The notes under the pieces were generated by a model that had not been told where the DNA came from, ran no database searches, and saw only the letters and a list, made by a program, of their open reading frames with translations. A DNA stretch of 17,660 nt from assembly GCA_023402175.1 (NCBI GenBank), contig JAEXCN010000316.1, forward strand, positions 1 to 17,660, read 5' to 3'. Below, in pieces: positions 6,832 to 14,492 of this stretch. The stretch is from Pseudomonadota bacterium (GTDB lineage: Bacteria > Myxococcota_A > Polyangia > Polyangiales > Polyangiaceae). Position 1 is the stretch's first letter. Every line of letters begins with the position of its first letter. Made by a program: the position numbers and the translations under genes.

Positions 6832-6851
6832 GCGGCTCGGAGAAGCCGCAG
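6832..6851 (+). promoter_or_regulatory. htpG leader hairpin with SD in the loop
   Basis: GCGGCT (6832-6837) pairs perfectly with AGCCGC (6844-6849). The 6-nt loop CGGAGA carries the only good Shine-Dalgarno sequence (GGAG, 6839-6842), and the ATG begins 2 nt after the stem. A stem this close to the start codon should affect 30S loading. In a heat-shock gene this suggests temperature-sensitive translation, but that is inferred. Confidence 0.4.
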
Positions 6852-8714
6852 ATGGGTAAGCATGCGTTCCAGGCCGAGGTCGGCCGGGTCCTGTCCCTCG
6901 TCATCAACTCGCTCTACTCGAACAAGGAAATCTTCCTCCGCGAGCTCGTGTCGAACGCGTCGGATGCGCTCGACAAGCTGCGGTTCCGTTCGCTGACGGA
7001 GCCTGCGCTGCTCGGGGGCGAGCCGCAGCTCGTCATCCGCCTGCGCGCCGAGCCGAGCTCGAACGTCCTCGTCATCGAGGACACCGGCATCGGCATGACC
7101 GAGGCCGAGCTCGTCGAGAACCTCGGCACCGTCGCGAAGTCCGGGTCCGCGGCGTTTCTCGAGAAGCTCGAGGCCGGCGCGAAGAAGGACGTCTCCATCA
7201 TCGGCCAGTTCGGCGTCGGCTTCTACAGCGCCTATCTCGTCGCGGACCGCGTCGAGGTCGTCTCGCGCGCGGCCGGGACGGACAAGGCCTGGAAGTGGTC
7301 GTCGACCGGCCGGGACTCGTTCGACGTCGAGCCCGCCGAGCGCACGTCACGCGGAACCGAAATCCGCCTTCATCTGAAGGACGAGCACAAGGACATGCTC
7401 GAGCCGTGGCGCCTGCGCGAGCTCGTTCGCCGATACTCCGACTACGTCGCGTACCCGATCGAGCTCGAGACGCGGAACGAAGAGAAGCCCGAAGAGCCGC
7501 CGAAGCGCGAGACGATCAACCAGGGTAGCGCGCTCTGGCAGCGCCCGAAGAGCGAGATCACCGACGAGCAGTACGAAGAGCTCTACAAGCACCTGACGCA
7601 CGACTGGGAGCCTTCGGTCGCGCGGACGCACTTCCGCGTCGAAGGCACGCAGGAGTTCGTCGGCCTCTTCTGGGTTCCGAAGAACCCGCCGTTCGATCTC
7701 GACGATCCGCGCAAGCAGCGCGGCGTGCGCCTGTTCGTCAAGCGCGTGCTCGTGATGGAGGACTGCGAAGCGATCCTCCCGCAGTGGCTTCGCTTCGTGC
7801 GCGGTCTCGTCGACTCGGACGACCTCCCGCTCAACGTCTCGCGCGAGCTCCTCCAAGAGTCGACGACGCTCAAGACGATCAAGAAGCAGGTCACGAAGCG
7901 CGTGCTCGACCTGCTCGACGAGATCGCGACGGACAAGCCCGAGGAGTACAAGGCCGTCTGGACCTCGTTCGGTCGCATCCTGAAGGAAGGGCTCGCGGTC
8001 GATCCCGAGTGGAACGAGCGCCTCGCCAAGCTGACGCGCTGGCCGACGACGGCCGGAGAGGACCTGGTCTCCCTCGACGAGTACGTCGCGCGGATGAAGG
8101 AAGGCCAGGACGCGATCTACTACGTCACCGGCGAATCGCGTGAGGCGCTCTCCGGCTCGCCGCATCTCGAGACGCTCCGCGCGCGTGGCTTCGAGGTCCT
8201 CCTCATGACCGACGCGGTCGACACGTGGGCGGCCGAAGGTCTAGGCGAGCACGCGGGCAAGAAGCTCGTGAACGCGATGCGCGCCGAGGTGAAGCTCTCG
8301 GCCGAAGAAGAGGAGAAGAAGAAGGAAGCCGGCAAGGAGCTCGAGCCGCTCGTCGCGGCGGCGAAGAAGGTGCTCGACGGTCGCGTCCGCGACGTCGCGG
8401 TCTCGAGCCGGTTGACCGAGTCTCCCGCGTGCCTCGTCCTCACCGGCGCCGCGATGCCGGCGCATCTCGAGAAGCTCCTCGCTCGCTCGGGCAAGGAGCT
8501 GCCGAAAGGGCAGCGCAACCTCGAGCTGAACCCGACACATCCGGCTGTGAAAGCGCTCGCGGCGCTCGCGGCGAAGGACGCGAACGATCCGAAGCTCGCC
8601 GACTGGGTCACGCTCCTCTACGAGCAGTCCCTCATCTCGGAGGGCAGTCCGCTCGACGATCCGAACGGCTTCGCCCGCCGCGTGACGGCGCTGCTGACGC
8701 AAGCGGTCGCCTGA
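6852..8714 (+). CDS. htpG: Molecular chaperone HtpG (Hsp90)
   Basis: A 620-aa cytosolic ATP-dependent chaperone, close to the usual bacterial HtpG length of about 620-630. It has the full set of GHKL ATPase motifs: [14 protein letters not shown] with Glu31 and Asn35, [13 protein letters not shown], the lid segment [11 protein letters not shown], and [13 protein letters not shown]. The middle domain carries [18 protein letters not shown], whose Arg contacts the ATP phosphate. The C-terminal dimerisation domain is present ([33 protein letters not shown]). The ATG at 6852 has GGAG 9 nt upstream inside a hairpin loop. The gene stands alone downstream of an intrinsic terminator, so it must have its own promoter. 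I see no convincing sigma32-type sequence. Confidence 0.97.
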
Positions 8715-8763
8715 CGCCATCGCGCAGCCGCGGAAGGGCGCATCCTCGCACGGCACGCAGGAC

Positions 8764-8869
8764 GCGCTCTTCCGGGCCCGAGGATCTCGACATCGCGTAT
8801 GCAAGAGACCGCGAGAACCTCGCGCGTCACATGGTCGACCTCGGCTACATACGCGCGCTCCGGGGCTGA
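8764..8869 (+). pseudogene. Possible 3' remnant of a nucleotidyltransferase-like gene
   Basis: Between htpG and the agmatinase, a short plus-strand frame ending at TGA 8867-8869 reads with GPEDLDIAYARDRENLAR, followed by a tail ending in RALRG. The pattern T/P-x-DLDI-x-Y-x-R-x-x-ENL-x-R is typical of small nucleotidyltransferase-fold (AbiEii-like) proteins, where the DLD aspartates bind metal. Only about 30 residues are recognisable. No start codon with a ribosome binding site precedes them, and the frame runs back into htpG as an arginine-rich shadow. I read it as a truncated relic; chance similarity is not excluded. Confidence 0.35.
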
Positions 8870-8881
8870 CGACGCTCGCGA

Positions 8882-9934
8882 TCAGTCTGCGAGCTTCGCC
8901 TTGCCCTGGCTCGCCAGGGTGAAGGCGACGAGCTTATAGAGGAGGCGCGCGCCGACGTTGCCGTCCCACTCGTCCGCTTCGTCGGAGAGGTTCGGCGCGA
9001 CTTCGTTCAGGTCGAAGCCGACGATCGTCTTCCCCGCTCGGACGACCTCGCGGATGACGGCGATCGCTTCCTGCAGCTCGAGCCCGCCGGGCACCGGCGT
9101 GCCCGTGTGCGGGCAGTAGCGCGGATCGAGGCCGTCGATGTCGAACGAGACCCACACCTCGTTCGGGAGGGCGGCTGCGATCTCGCGCGCGATCTTCGCG
9201 AAGGCCTCACCCTCCATCTTCCGCCGCGAGATCGCGCGGTCGAAGAAGACGCTGACGCGCTCGCCCTGCGATTCGCAGTAGTGGACCTCCGCCTCGCAGA
9301 CGTCGCGGATGCCGACCTGCACGAGCTTCTGGATCTGCGGTACGCCCTCGAGCACGTTGTGCATGATCGAAGCGTGCGAGTGCGTGAAGCCCTCGTACGC
9401 CTCACGCGTGTCCGAGTGGGCGTCGAAGTGGAGCACGCCGAACGGCCGTCCGAGCGCCTTCGCCATCGCACGAAGCGCGCCGTACGGGACGGAGTGATCA
9501 CCTCCGACGACGCCGACGATCTTCTTCGCAGCGAGAAGACGGCTCACCTCGCGCTCGACGTGCTCGTTGACCTTCTCCGACAGCGCGTTCACGCGCGCGA
9601 GCGCCTTCGCGAGCTCGGGATCGTCGCCCGCGCCGCCTTGCTCGATGACTTTCTCCGCGACCGCCTTCCCTTCCTCGTTCCAGGCCGCGACCTCGGGCGG
9701 GATCGGGAGCATGTGGATGCCGTGCTGGTACGGCCGATCGACGTCGAGATCGAAGAGGTCGACCTGCTTGCTCGCTTCGAGGATGGCCCGCGGTCCTTCG
9801 GCCGCGCCGCCGCCGTACGACGTCGTCGCTTCCCAGGGAACGGGCACGAGGACGACGAGCGACTCCGCCTCGCAGTGCGGGAGGCCGAAGATACCGGAGC
9901 CGGGCTGGGCCGGTGCGTTCGGATCGAAGGACAT
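8882..9934 (-). CDS. speB: Agmatinase / arginase-family ureohydrolase
   Basis: A 350-aa ureohydrolase with all the metal ligands of the binuclear manganese centre visible: GGDHS (His147), FDAHSD (Asp171, His173, Asp175) and SFDIDGLDP (Asp265, Asp267). The family hydrolyses guanidino compounds to release urea; agmatinase yields putrescine from agmatine. It is somewhat longer than the typical 300-320 aa, with extra sequence at about 80-130, a charged helical insert before the GGDHS strand. ATG 9934 is supported by GAGGG 5 nt upstream. It stands alone, convergent with htpG. Agmatine is the most likely substrate, but arginase, guanidinobutyrase or formimidoylglutamase activity cannot be excluded from sequence alone. 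Confidence 0.85.
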   Translation of the reverse strand: MSFDPNAPAQPGSGIFGLPHCEAESLVVLVPVPWEATTSYGGGAAEGPRAILEASKQVDLFDLDVDRPYQHGIHMLPIPPEVAAWNEEGKAVAEKVIEQGGAGDDPELAKALARVNALSEKVNEHVEREVSRLLAAKKIVGVVGGDHSVPYGALRAMAKALGRPFGVLHFDAHSDTREAYEGFTHSHASIMHNVLEGVPQIQKLVQVGIRDVCEAEVHYCESQGERVSVFFDRAISRRKMEGEAFAKIAREIAAALPNEVWVSFDIDGLDPRYCPHTGTPVPGGLELQEAIAVIREVVRAGKTIVGFDLNEVAPNLSDEADEWDGNVGARLLYKLVAFTLASQGKAKLAD

Positions 9935-10153
9935 GCGCCCTCACTAGCACGACGGCCGCACGATGGACGGCGCAGCGGCAAGCACGACCGCCGAGCACCG
10001 AGCACGACTGCTCGACGTCCAAGACGTGCCCGGCGTGGCAGCAAGGCAGCAACATCGGTCGAAGCGCGTCCACGCCGAGCGTCGGACCGGCGGCTCGCTC
10101 CGTGGATCGATCCCTGCTCGAACGCGCCCCTCCAGCTACCGGAGGAGCAGCGC

Positions 10154-10741
10154 ATGAAGGAGTTGCGATTCGGGATCTCCGCGGCGGTGGTGCTAGTGGC
10201 CCTTGCCGCGGGTTGCAAGAAAGCCGACGTGTCCCAGAGCAGCGCGATGTCCGCAGCGAAGGAGGGACGCCCGTCGGAGCGGCCGCTCGTCGAAGCGGTG
10301 CCTGTCCCGCCCGAGAGCAGGGACTTCATCGTGAAAGCTGCCCAGGGCAACCTGCTCGAGATCGCGCTCGGCCGGCTCGCGCTCGCGAGAGGAGCATCAC
10401 CCGCGGTCAGGGAGTTCGGCATGCGGCTCGTGGCCGATCACTCGCAGGCCTACGGGGAGCTCAGGCAGCTCGCGGCGAAGCGCGGCGTGCACCTACCGAG
10501 CGAGCCGAGCCCGTCGGACAAGATGATGATCCAGAGCATGGCAGGCCTCGTCGGACGCGCGTTCGACAGAGCATTCGCCGACCACATGGTGCAGGATCAC
10601 GAGCGCGCGATCGCCGACTTCCGGAGGGCATCGAGAGAGCTGCGCGATCCGGAGCTTCGTGAATGGGCCGCGAAGATGGTCCCTGTCCTCGAGAGCCATC
10701 TCGCGCAGGCGAAGCAGGTGAAGGCCGCGGTCGACCGCTGA
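10154..10741 (+). CDS. DUF4142-family lipoprotein
   Basis: A 195-aa exported protein. The signal peptide ends in LAAGC with predicted lipidated Cys21, followed by a short linker and a helical DUF4142 domain (about residues 55-190). The domain begins with SRDFIVKAAQGNLLEIALG and contains the DHSQAYGEL and DHERAIADF segments typical of this ferritin-like, four-helix family. The biochemical role of the family is not established; members are periplasmic or outer-membrane-anchored. ATG 10154 has an excellent Shine-Dalgarno GGAGGAG (10141-10147). The 219 bp upstream hold no gene; a small tandem repeat (GGCAGCAA twice, 10037-10052) is the only structure I noticed there. Confidence 0.88.
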   Translation: MKELRFGISAAVVLVALAAGCKKADVSQSSAMSAAKEGRPSERPLVEAVPVPPESRDFIVKAAQGNLLEIALGRLALARGASPAVREFGMRLVADHSQAYGELRQLAAKRGVHLPSEPSPSDKMMIQSMAGLVGRAFDRAFADHMVQDHERAIADFRRASRELRDPELREWAAKMVPVLESHLAQAKQVKAAVDR

Positions 10742-10850
10742 ACGCGCCGACTCACTCGAAAGCATGATCGAAGCGCACGGCGTCGAGAGTCGGGGCCGTG
10801 GCAGCCCGGGCTCGACGGGACGACGGCCGGCCGCGCTTCGTATCGAGTGC

Positions 10851-10863
10851 TATGATTCGACCC
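10851..10863 (+). promoter_or_regulatory. Extended -10 box for a probably leaderless mRNA
   Basis: TGCTATGAT (10848-10856) is an extended -10 sequence with hexamer TATGAT at 10851-10856. The expected start point 7 nt downstream coincides with ATG 10864, and no Shine-Dalgarno sequence precedes that ATG. No -35 is evident, which is acceptable for an extended -10 promoter. An in-frame ATG at 10852 lies inside the box, a reason to prefer 10864 as the start. Confidence 0.4.
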
Positions 10864-11460
10864 ATGGTCAGCGCGTTTGCTCGCCTTCGCTCGGTCCTGA
10901 TCGCAATGACGTTGGTCGCTGTCGGCGAGGGCTGCACGGCTGCGACGACCTCGAATGCCGAGACCGCGAGCGCGACGTCGCCCCCCGCGGCGCCTCGCGT
11001 GCTCATTCAGGCCCTCCTCTTCGATGCTCCGCCGAACTGGCTCTCGTCGATCGGCGTGAATCCGGCGACGGCGAGCTTCGAGGAGCTGTTCACGCAGGCA
11101 GGCGCGCGTCACGTCGCGACTCCGACCTTCCTGGCGACGAACGACGCGGTCGCGTCCATGCACCTTCCCGGCGCCGCGGAGAGGGCATCGAGCGCAGGTG
11201 ACGACCCGCTCGCGACGTACCAGCTCGACGTCACGCCGCACGTCGTCGACGCGGAGCGCCTCCGCCTCGAGGTGGACCTCACGATCGGCGGAAAAAACGC
11301 AAAGACGACCGTCGTCATCGACCACGGGCAGCTCATCGTCCTGCCCACCGAGCTCGTCGTCGACGACCGCCCGTTCATCCTCGTCTTCCGGCCGAACATC
11401 ATACGGAGCGACGCCGATCTGCAGGCGATCTACGAGCGAACGAAGGCCCGGCGGCCCTGA
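10864..11460 (+). CDS. Secretin-domain-like small exported protein (putative lipoprotein)
   Basis: A 198-aa protein with an N-terminal hydrophobic signal; Cys24 follows a weak lipobox (VGEGC), so lipidation is uncertain. The mature part has the order of elements seen in the secretin core (PF00263). PRVLIQALLFDAP corresponds to the opening beta strand. ARHVATPTFLATNDAVASM matches the strand pair written P-x-hhhh-x-N-x-x-A in secretins. YQLDVTPHVVDAERLRLEV matches the L-x-VTP-x-hhxxxxhxLxh strand. KTTVVIDHGQLIVLP matches the TTVVVxDGQTxVLG strand. It has no N0/N1 domains and no type II or pilus genes nearby, so it is not a complete secretin. It may be a stand-alone relative or an outer-membrane accessory protein. 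The assignment is by pattern only. Confidence 0.6.
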   Translation: MVSAFARLRSVLIAMTLVAVGEGCTAATTSNAETASATSPPAAPRVLIQALLFDAPPNWLSSIGVNPATASFEELFTQAGARHVATPTFLATNDAVASMHLPGAAERASSAGDDPLATYQLDVTPHVVDAERLRLEVDLTIGGKNAKTTVVIDHGQLIVLPTELVVDDRPFILVFRPNIIRSDADLQAIYERTKARRP

Positions 11461-11509
11461 CCGGCGACCTCAGTCTCATCCGCGAGCTGGCGCGTTCGTT
11501 GCAGCCCCA

Positions 11510-11560
11510 ACGATGCCCGCGGTCCGGACGAGCGTAGCTTCGCTCGAGCTTCGGCATCGT
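11510..11560 (+). terminator. Two-tier stem-loop after the secretin-like gene
   Basis: An outer 8-bp stem, ACGATGCC (11510-11517) with GGCATCGT (11553-11560), encloses a 6-bp inner hairpin, CGAGCG (11529-11534) with CGCTCG (11541-11546). It lies 50-100 bp after the stop at 11460 with no T-tract. Possible terminator or structured RNA; no further gene is visible in 11461-11706. Confidence 0.35.
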
Positions 11561-11706
11561 GCGCCGCCGGCGTGTCCTCTCCCTCCCCATACCCGTTTTC
11601 GATGAGGGCAGTCTCCCGCAAGCGATGACACGATGCATCGCCGCTCCGAATCGGCGCAGGCGATTTCCCAATCCGGGGGCGACCTCGATACGATCGGGAT
11701 GGTTCG

Positions 11707-12861
11707 ATGCTGCGCGATCCCGCTCGCATGCTGCTCTTGGGTGCTCTCGTCGTCCTTTCCGCGTGCACGCGGAAGGACACGCCGGCTCCCGACGCGCCGT
11801 CGCTCGGACCAGCCCTCCTGCCGACCGCCGCTGCCGCGAATGCCGCTCCAGCGCTCCATCCCCTGCCGGCCCCTGCGAAGGCGGGGCATCGCTTCGTCGG
11901 ACGATGGCTATCGGACGGGAGCGGCATGCGCTGCTCGTGGTCCGGCAGCTACGTCGTCGGGCGCTTCACGGGAACAGGCATCTCCGCGCGCATCAAGGAC
12001 GAAGGCTTCAACCTCTTTCAGGTCGTCATCGACGGCGAGCCGAAGAAGGTCCTCACGACGGACAAGGCAAAGGGTGAGCACGTCTACCAGCTCGCCGACG
12101 GTCTCGCCGACGGCGTCCACGAGGTTGCGCTGCATCGGAGGACCGAAGCCAAGGTCGGCGAGGCGGTATTCTACGGGTTCGAGCCCAAGGAGAGCGGCAA
12201 GCTCCTCCCCCCATCGCCCGCGCCGGAGCGACGCATCGAGACGATCGGCGATTCGATCACGACGGGCTACGGCAACGAAGGCCCGAGCGCTGCATGCGGC
12301 TACGTCAACAGCCAGCAGAACGAATACGCGACGTACGGCGCGATCGCAGCGCGCAACCTGAACGCGGACCACACGACGATCGCCTGGTCCGGCAAGACGC
12401 TCCACGAGATGAAGGAGTACTTCGACAAGTCGTTCCCGCAGCGTCCTGAAGGACCTCGCTGGGACTTCTCGCAGTACCAGCCGCAGGTCGTCGTCGTGAA
12501 CGTCGGGACGAACAACTTCGCGACCGTCGATCCGGGCGAGGCACGATTCGTGCGGCTCTATCGCGAGCTGATTCACGCGGTCCGGGCGGCGTACCCGAAG
12601 GCGTTCATCGTCTGCGCCCTCGGACCGATGCTGAGCAACGTCTACCCCGAAGGACGCAACAGCCTGACGCAGGCACGGAAGTACATGAAGGTCGCCGTCG
12701 CAAAGCTGAAAGAAGCCGGGGACACGAACCTCGAGTTGCTCGAGTTCCCCGAGCAGAACCACGCCGACGGACTCGGCTGCGGATTCCATCCGAGCCTCAA
12801 GACACACAAGCTCATGGGGGATCGACTTACGGCTTTCATCAAGGAGCGCATGGGATGGTGA
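11707..12861 (+). CDS. CE2-like SGNH/GDSL carbohydrate esterase, lipoprotein
   Basis: A 384-aa exported esterase. The signal peptide ends LSAC at Cys20, then comes a Pro/Ala linker (about 21-55). Next is a beta-sandwich jelly-roll-like module (about 60-170, beginning RFVGRWLSDGSG) and an SGNH hydrolase domain with GDSIT (nucleophile Ser183), a GTNN block and HPS near the C-terminus (His361). The jelly roll before SGNH matches carbohydrate esterase family 2, which removes acetyl groups from polysaccharides, often with a Ser-His dyad. Its stop overlaps the start of the glycosidase-like gene, so the two form an operon. Upstream, TACGAT at 11689-11694 may be the -10 box; no good Shine-Dalgarno sequence is seen before ATG 11707. 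The substrate is unknown. Confidence 0.85.
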   Translation: MLRDPARMLLLGALVVLSACTRKDTPAPDAPSLGPALLPTAAAANAAPALHPLPAPAKAGHRFVGRWLSDGSGMRCSWSGSYVVGRFTGTGISARIKDEGFNLFQVVIDGEPKKVLTTDKAKGEHVYQLADGLADGVHEVALHRRTEAKVGEAVFYGFEPKESGKLLPPSPAPERRIETIGDSITTGYGNEGPSAACGYVNSQQNEYATYGAIAARNLNADHTTIAWSGKTLHEMKEYFDKSFPQRPEGPRWDFSQYQPQVVVVNVGTNNFATVDPGEARFVRLYRELIHAVRAAYPKAFIVCALGPMLSNVYPEGRNSLTQARKYMKVAVAKLKEAGDTNLELLEFPEQNHADGLGCGFHPSLKTHKLMGDRLTAFIKERMGW

Positions 12862-14366
12862 GGGCGATGGGACTCGACTCGATGCGGACTGGCCTCGCGT
12901 GCCTTGCGCTGGCGACGCTGGCCTCGTGCTCGCAAGCGAAGACCGCGCCGCAGAGCGCGCGTGACGGCTCGCCGGACAGCGCGACCGCCACGACTTCGAC
13001 GACGACCGCCGCAGACGCGCCGATCGCCGATGCAGGCGCGCCTGTCGTCGAGAAGGCGGCGAGCGCGAAGCAGGAAGAGACGAACGCGGACGTCCTCGCG
13101 TACATCAAGAGCAAGCTGCCGAAGGGCGGCAGCGTCGAAGGCGATTCGCCGAAGATCAAGCACAAGGTCCAGCCCGGCGAGTCGATCGCGACGATCGCCG
13201 CAGCGTATCTACCCGTCACGGAGTGGTATCGCGCCGAGGAGCTCGCCGCGGGCATCGGCAAGACGAACGCGAACGTCTCGCCCGGCGCGACGATCACGAT
13301 CCCGCGTCCGCTCACGCGCGTCCTCCACGATCCGAAGGAGGACCGCCTCGGCTGGCCGGAGGACAAGATCCTCCGCGGCGTCTTCGTCACCGGCTCGTAC
13401 GCGAGCATCAGGTGGGCGGACACCGTCGAGAAGGTCGCCGATCACGGGCTGAACGCGATCGTCCTCGACGGCAAGGACTACGAGGGGTACGTCAACTACC
13501 CATCAAAGGCGAAGATCGCCATCGAGAGCGGCGCGGTCCGCGAGAAGAACATCCCCGACCTCGCGCGCGCGATCCGCTATGCGCACTGGCACGGCGTCCG
13601 CGTCATCATCCGCATCCCGTGCTTCCACGATCCGTGGGCGGACAAGCGCCTGCCCGGCGCGCGCCTCTCGCTGAAGTACACGCCGACCGGCAAGCCGATT
13701 CACGTCGATTGGATCGATCCGACGAACACGGAGGCGCAGGACTACGCCATCGAGCTCGCGAAAGAAGCGATCGAGGCAGGCGCCGACGAGATCCAGCTCG
13801 ACTACGTCCGCTTCCCCGTCCATCTCTCGACGAAGGTGGCGATGCTCCCGCAGCCGCACGAGCGCGCGCCGATCATCCGCGACTTCGTCAAGCGCGTGCA
13901 CGCCGTCACGCAAGAAGCGGGCATCCACCTCTCTCTCGACTTCTTCGGCGTCGCGGCGACCGGCGAGCGCTCCGACATCTTGGCGCTCGGCCAGGACATC
14001 GCGACCGTCGCTCCGCACGCCGACGCGATCAGCCTGATGACGTACCCATCCCACTACCACAAGGGGTACATGGGCTTCAGCAACCCGGCCGATCACCCGG
14101 AGATCATCGGCATCGGCAACAAGATGGCGATCGCTCAGCTGAAGCCCACCGGCGCGAAGACGATCTTCCGCACGTGGCTCCAAGCCTTCCCTCTCGGCGT
14201 CACGAAGTACAACTCGCAGTACCTGCTCGCGCAGGCGAAGTCCGCCGAGACCTCGGGTGGGCACGGCTGGCTGATGTGGAGCCCCGCGTGCGAGTACAGC
14301 CAGGTGTGGAACGGCTGGCCGAGCAAGAAGAAGCAAGAGGCGCAGGCCCAGGCGAGCGCGAAGTAG
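12855..14366 (+). CDS. LysM plus DUF4015 glycosidase-like lipoprotein
   Basis: A 503-aa exported protein. The signal peptide ends LASC at Cys25. A low-complexity Ala/Thr/Asp linker (about 28-80) is followed by a LysM module (about 100-149, KVQPGESIATIAAAY...SPGATITIP) that should bind peptidoglycan or another GlcNAc-containing polymer. A DUF4015 TIM-barrel glycosyl-hydrolase-like domain (about 174-482) starts RGVFVTGSYAS. The segment DEIQLDYVRFP (311-321), with acidic residues at a strand end, is the family's likely active-site edge; SLMTYPSHY and HGWLMWSPACEY mark later barrel strands. ATG 12855 has AAGGAG (12841-12846) upstream and lies 7 bp before the end of the esterase gene (overlap ATGGTGA), so the two are translationally coupled. 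The 3' end is duplicated in a 20-bp tandem repeat. Catalytic activity is inferred, not shown. Confidence 0.88.
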   Translation: MVRAMGLDSMRTGLACLALATLASCSQAKTAPQSARDGSPDSATATTSTTTAADAPIADAGAPVVEKAASAKQEETNADVLAYIKSKLPKGGSVEGDSPKIKHKVQPGESIATIAAAYLPVTEWYRAEELAAGIGKTNANVSPGATITIPRPLTRVLHDPKEDRLGWPEDKILRGVFVTGSYASIRWADTVEKVADHGLNAIVLDGKDYEGYVNYPSKAKIAIESGAVREKNIPDLARAIRYAHWHGVRVIIRIPCFHDPWADKRLPGARLSLKYTPTGKPIHVDWIDPTNTEAQDYAIELAKEAIEAGADEIQLDYVRFPVHLSTKVAMLPQPHERAPIIRDFVKRVHAVTQEAGIHLSLDFFGVAATGERSDILALGQDIATVAPHADAISLMTYPSHYHKGYMGFSNPADHPEIIGIGNKMAIAQLKPTGAKTIFRTWLQAFPLGVTKYNSQYLLAQAKSAETSGGHGWLMWSPACEYSQVWNGWPSKKKQEAQAQASAK

Positions 14367-14406
14367 CCCAGGCGAGCGTGAAGTAATCCAGGCGAGCGCG
14401 AAGTGG
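14347..14406 (+). repeat. Three tandem 20-bp copies across the gene's stop codon
   Basis: The units are 14347-14366, 14367-14386 and 14387-14406, each reading CCCAGGCGAGCGCGAAGTAG with one to three changes. The first copy contains the TAG stop of the DUF4015 gene; the second carries TAA in a different frame. It looks like tandem duplication of the gene's last 20 bp. Confidence 0.9.
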
Positions 14407-14471
14407 CCCCCCGTGCCCGCCGAGCGCTCGAGGCTACGATGCCGTGCTCGCGCCGGCGCCGCGAAACGTAT

Positions 14472-14487
14472 TCAGCTGATAAGCTGA
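14472..14487. promoter_or_regulatory. Inverted repeat overlapping a -10-like box
   Basis: TCAGCT (14472-14477) and AGCTGA (14482-14487) form a perfect 6-bp inverted repeat around GATA. The -10-like TAAGCT (14480-14485) lies within it, 7 nt before ATG 14493. A protein bound here would cover the -10 element. The operator role is inferred. Confidence 0.35.
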
Positions 14488-14492
14488 GCGCG

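Noticed and set aside
7347..8165. 272-codon minus-strand frame inside htpG
   Set aside because: Antisense shadow of a strongly conserved chaperone gene.
9107..10153. Upstream extension of the DUF4142 lipoprotein frame
   Set aside because: The extension is antisense to the agmatinase and Arg-rich. The ATG at 10154 has a strong Shine-Dalgarno sequence and starts a proper signal peptide.
13223..14386. 387-codon frame overlapping the DUF4015 gene
   Set aside because: Arg/Pro-rich frame-shifted shadow with no family pattern; the overlapping frame has signal peptide, LysM and DUF4015 motifs.
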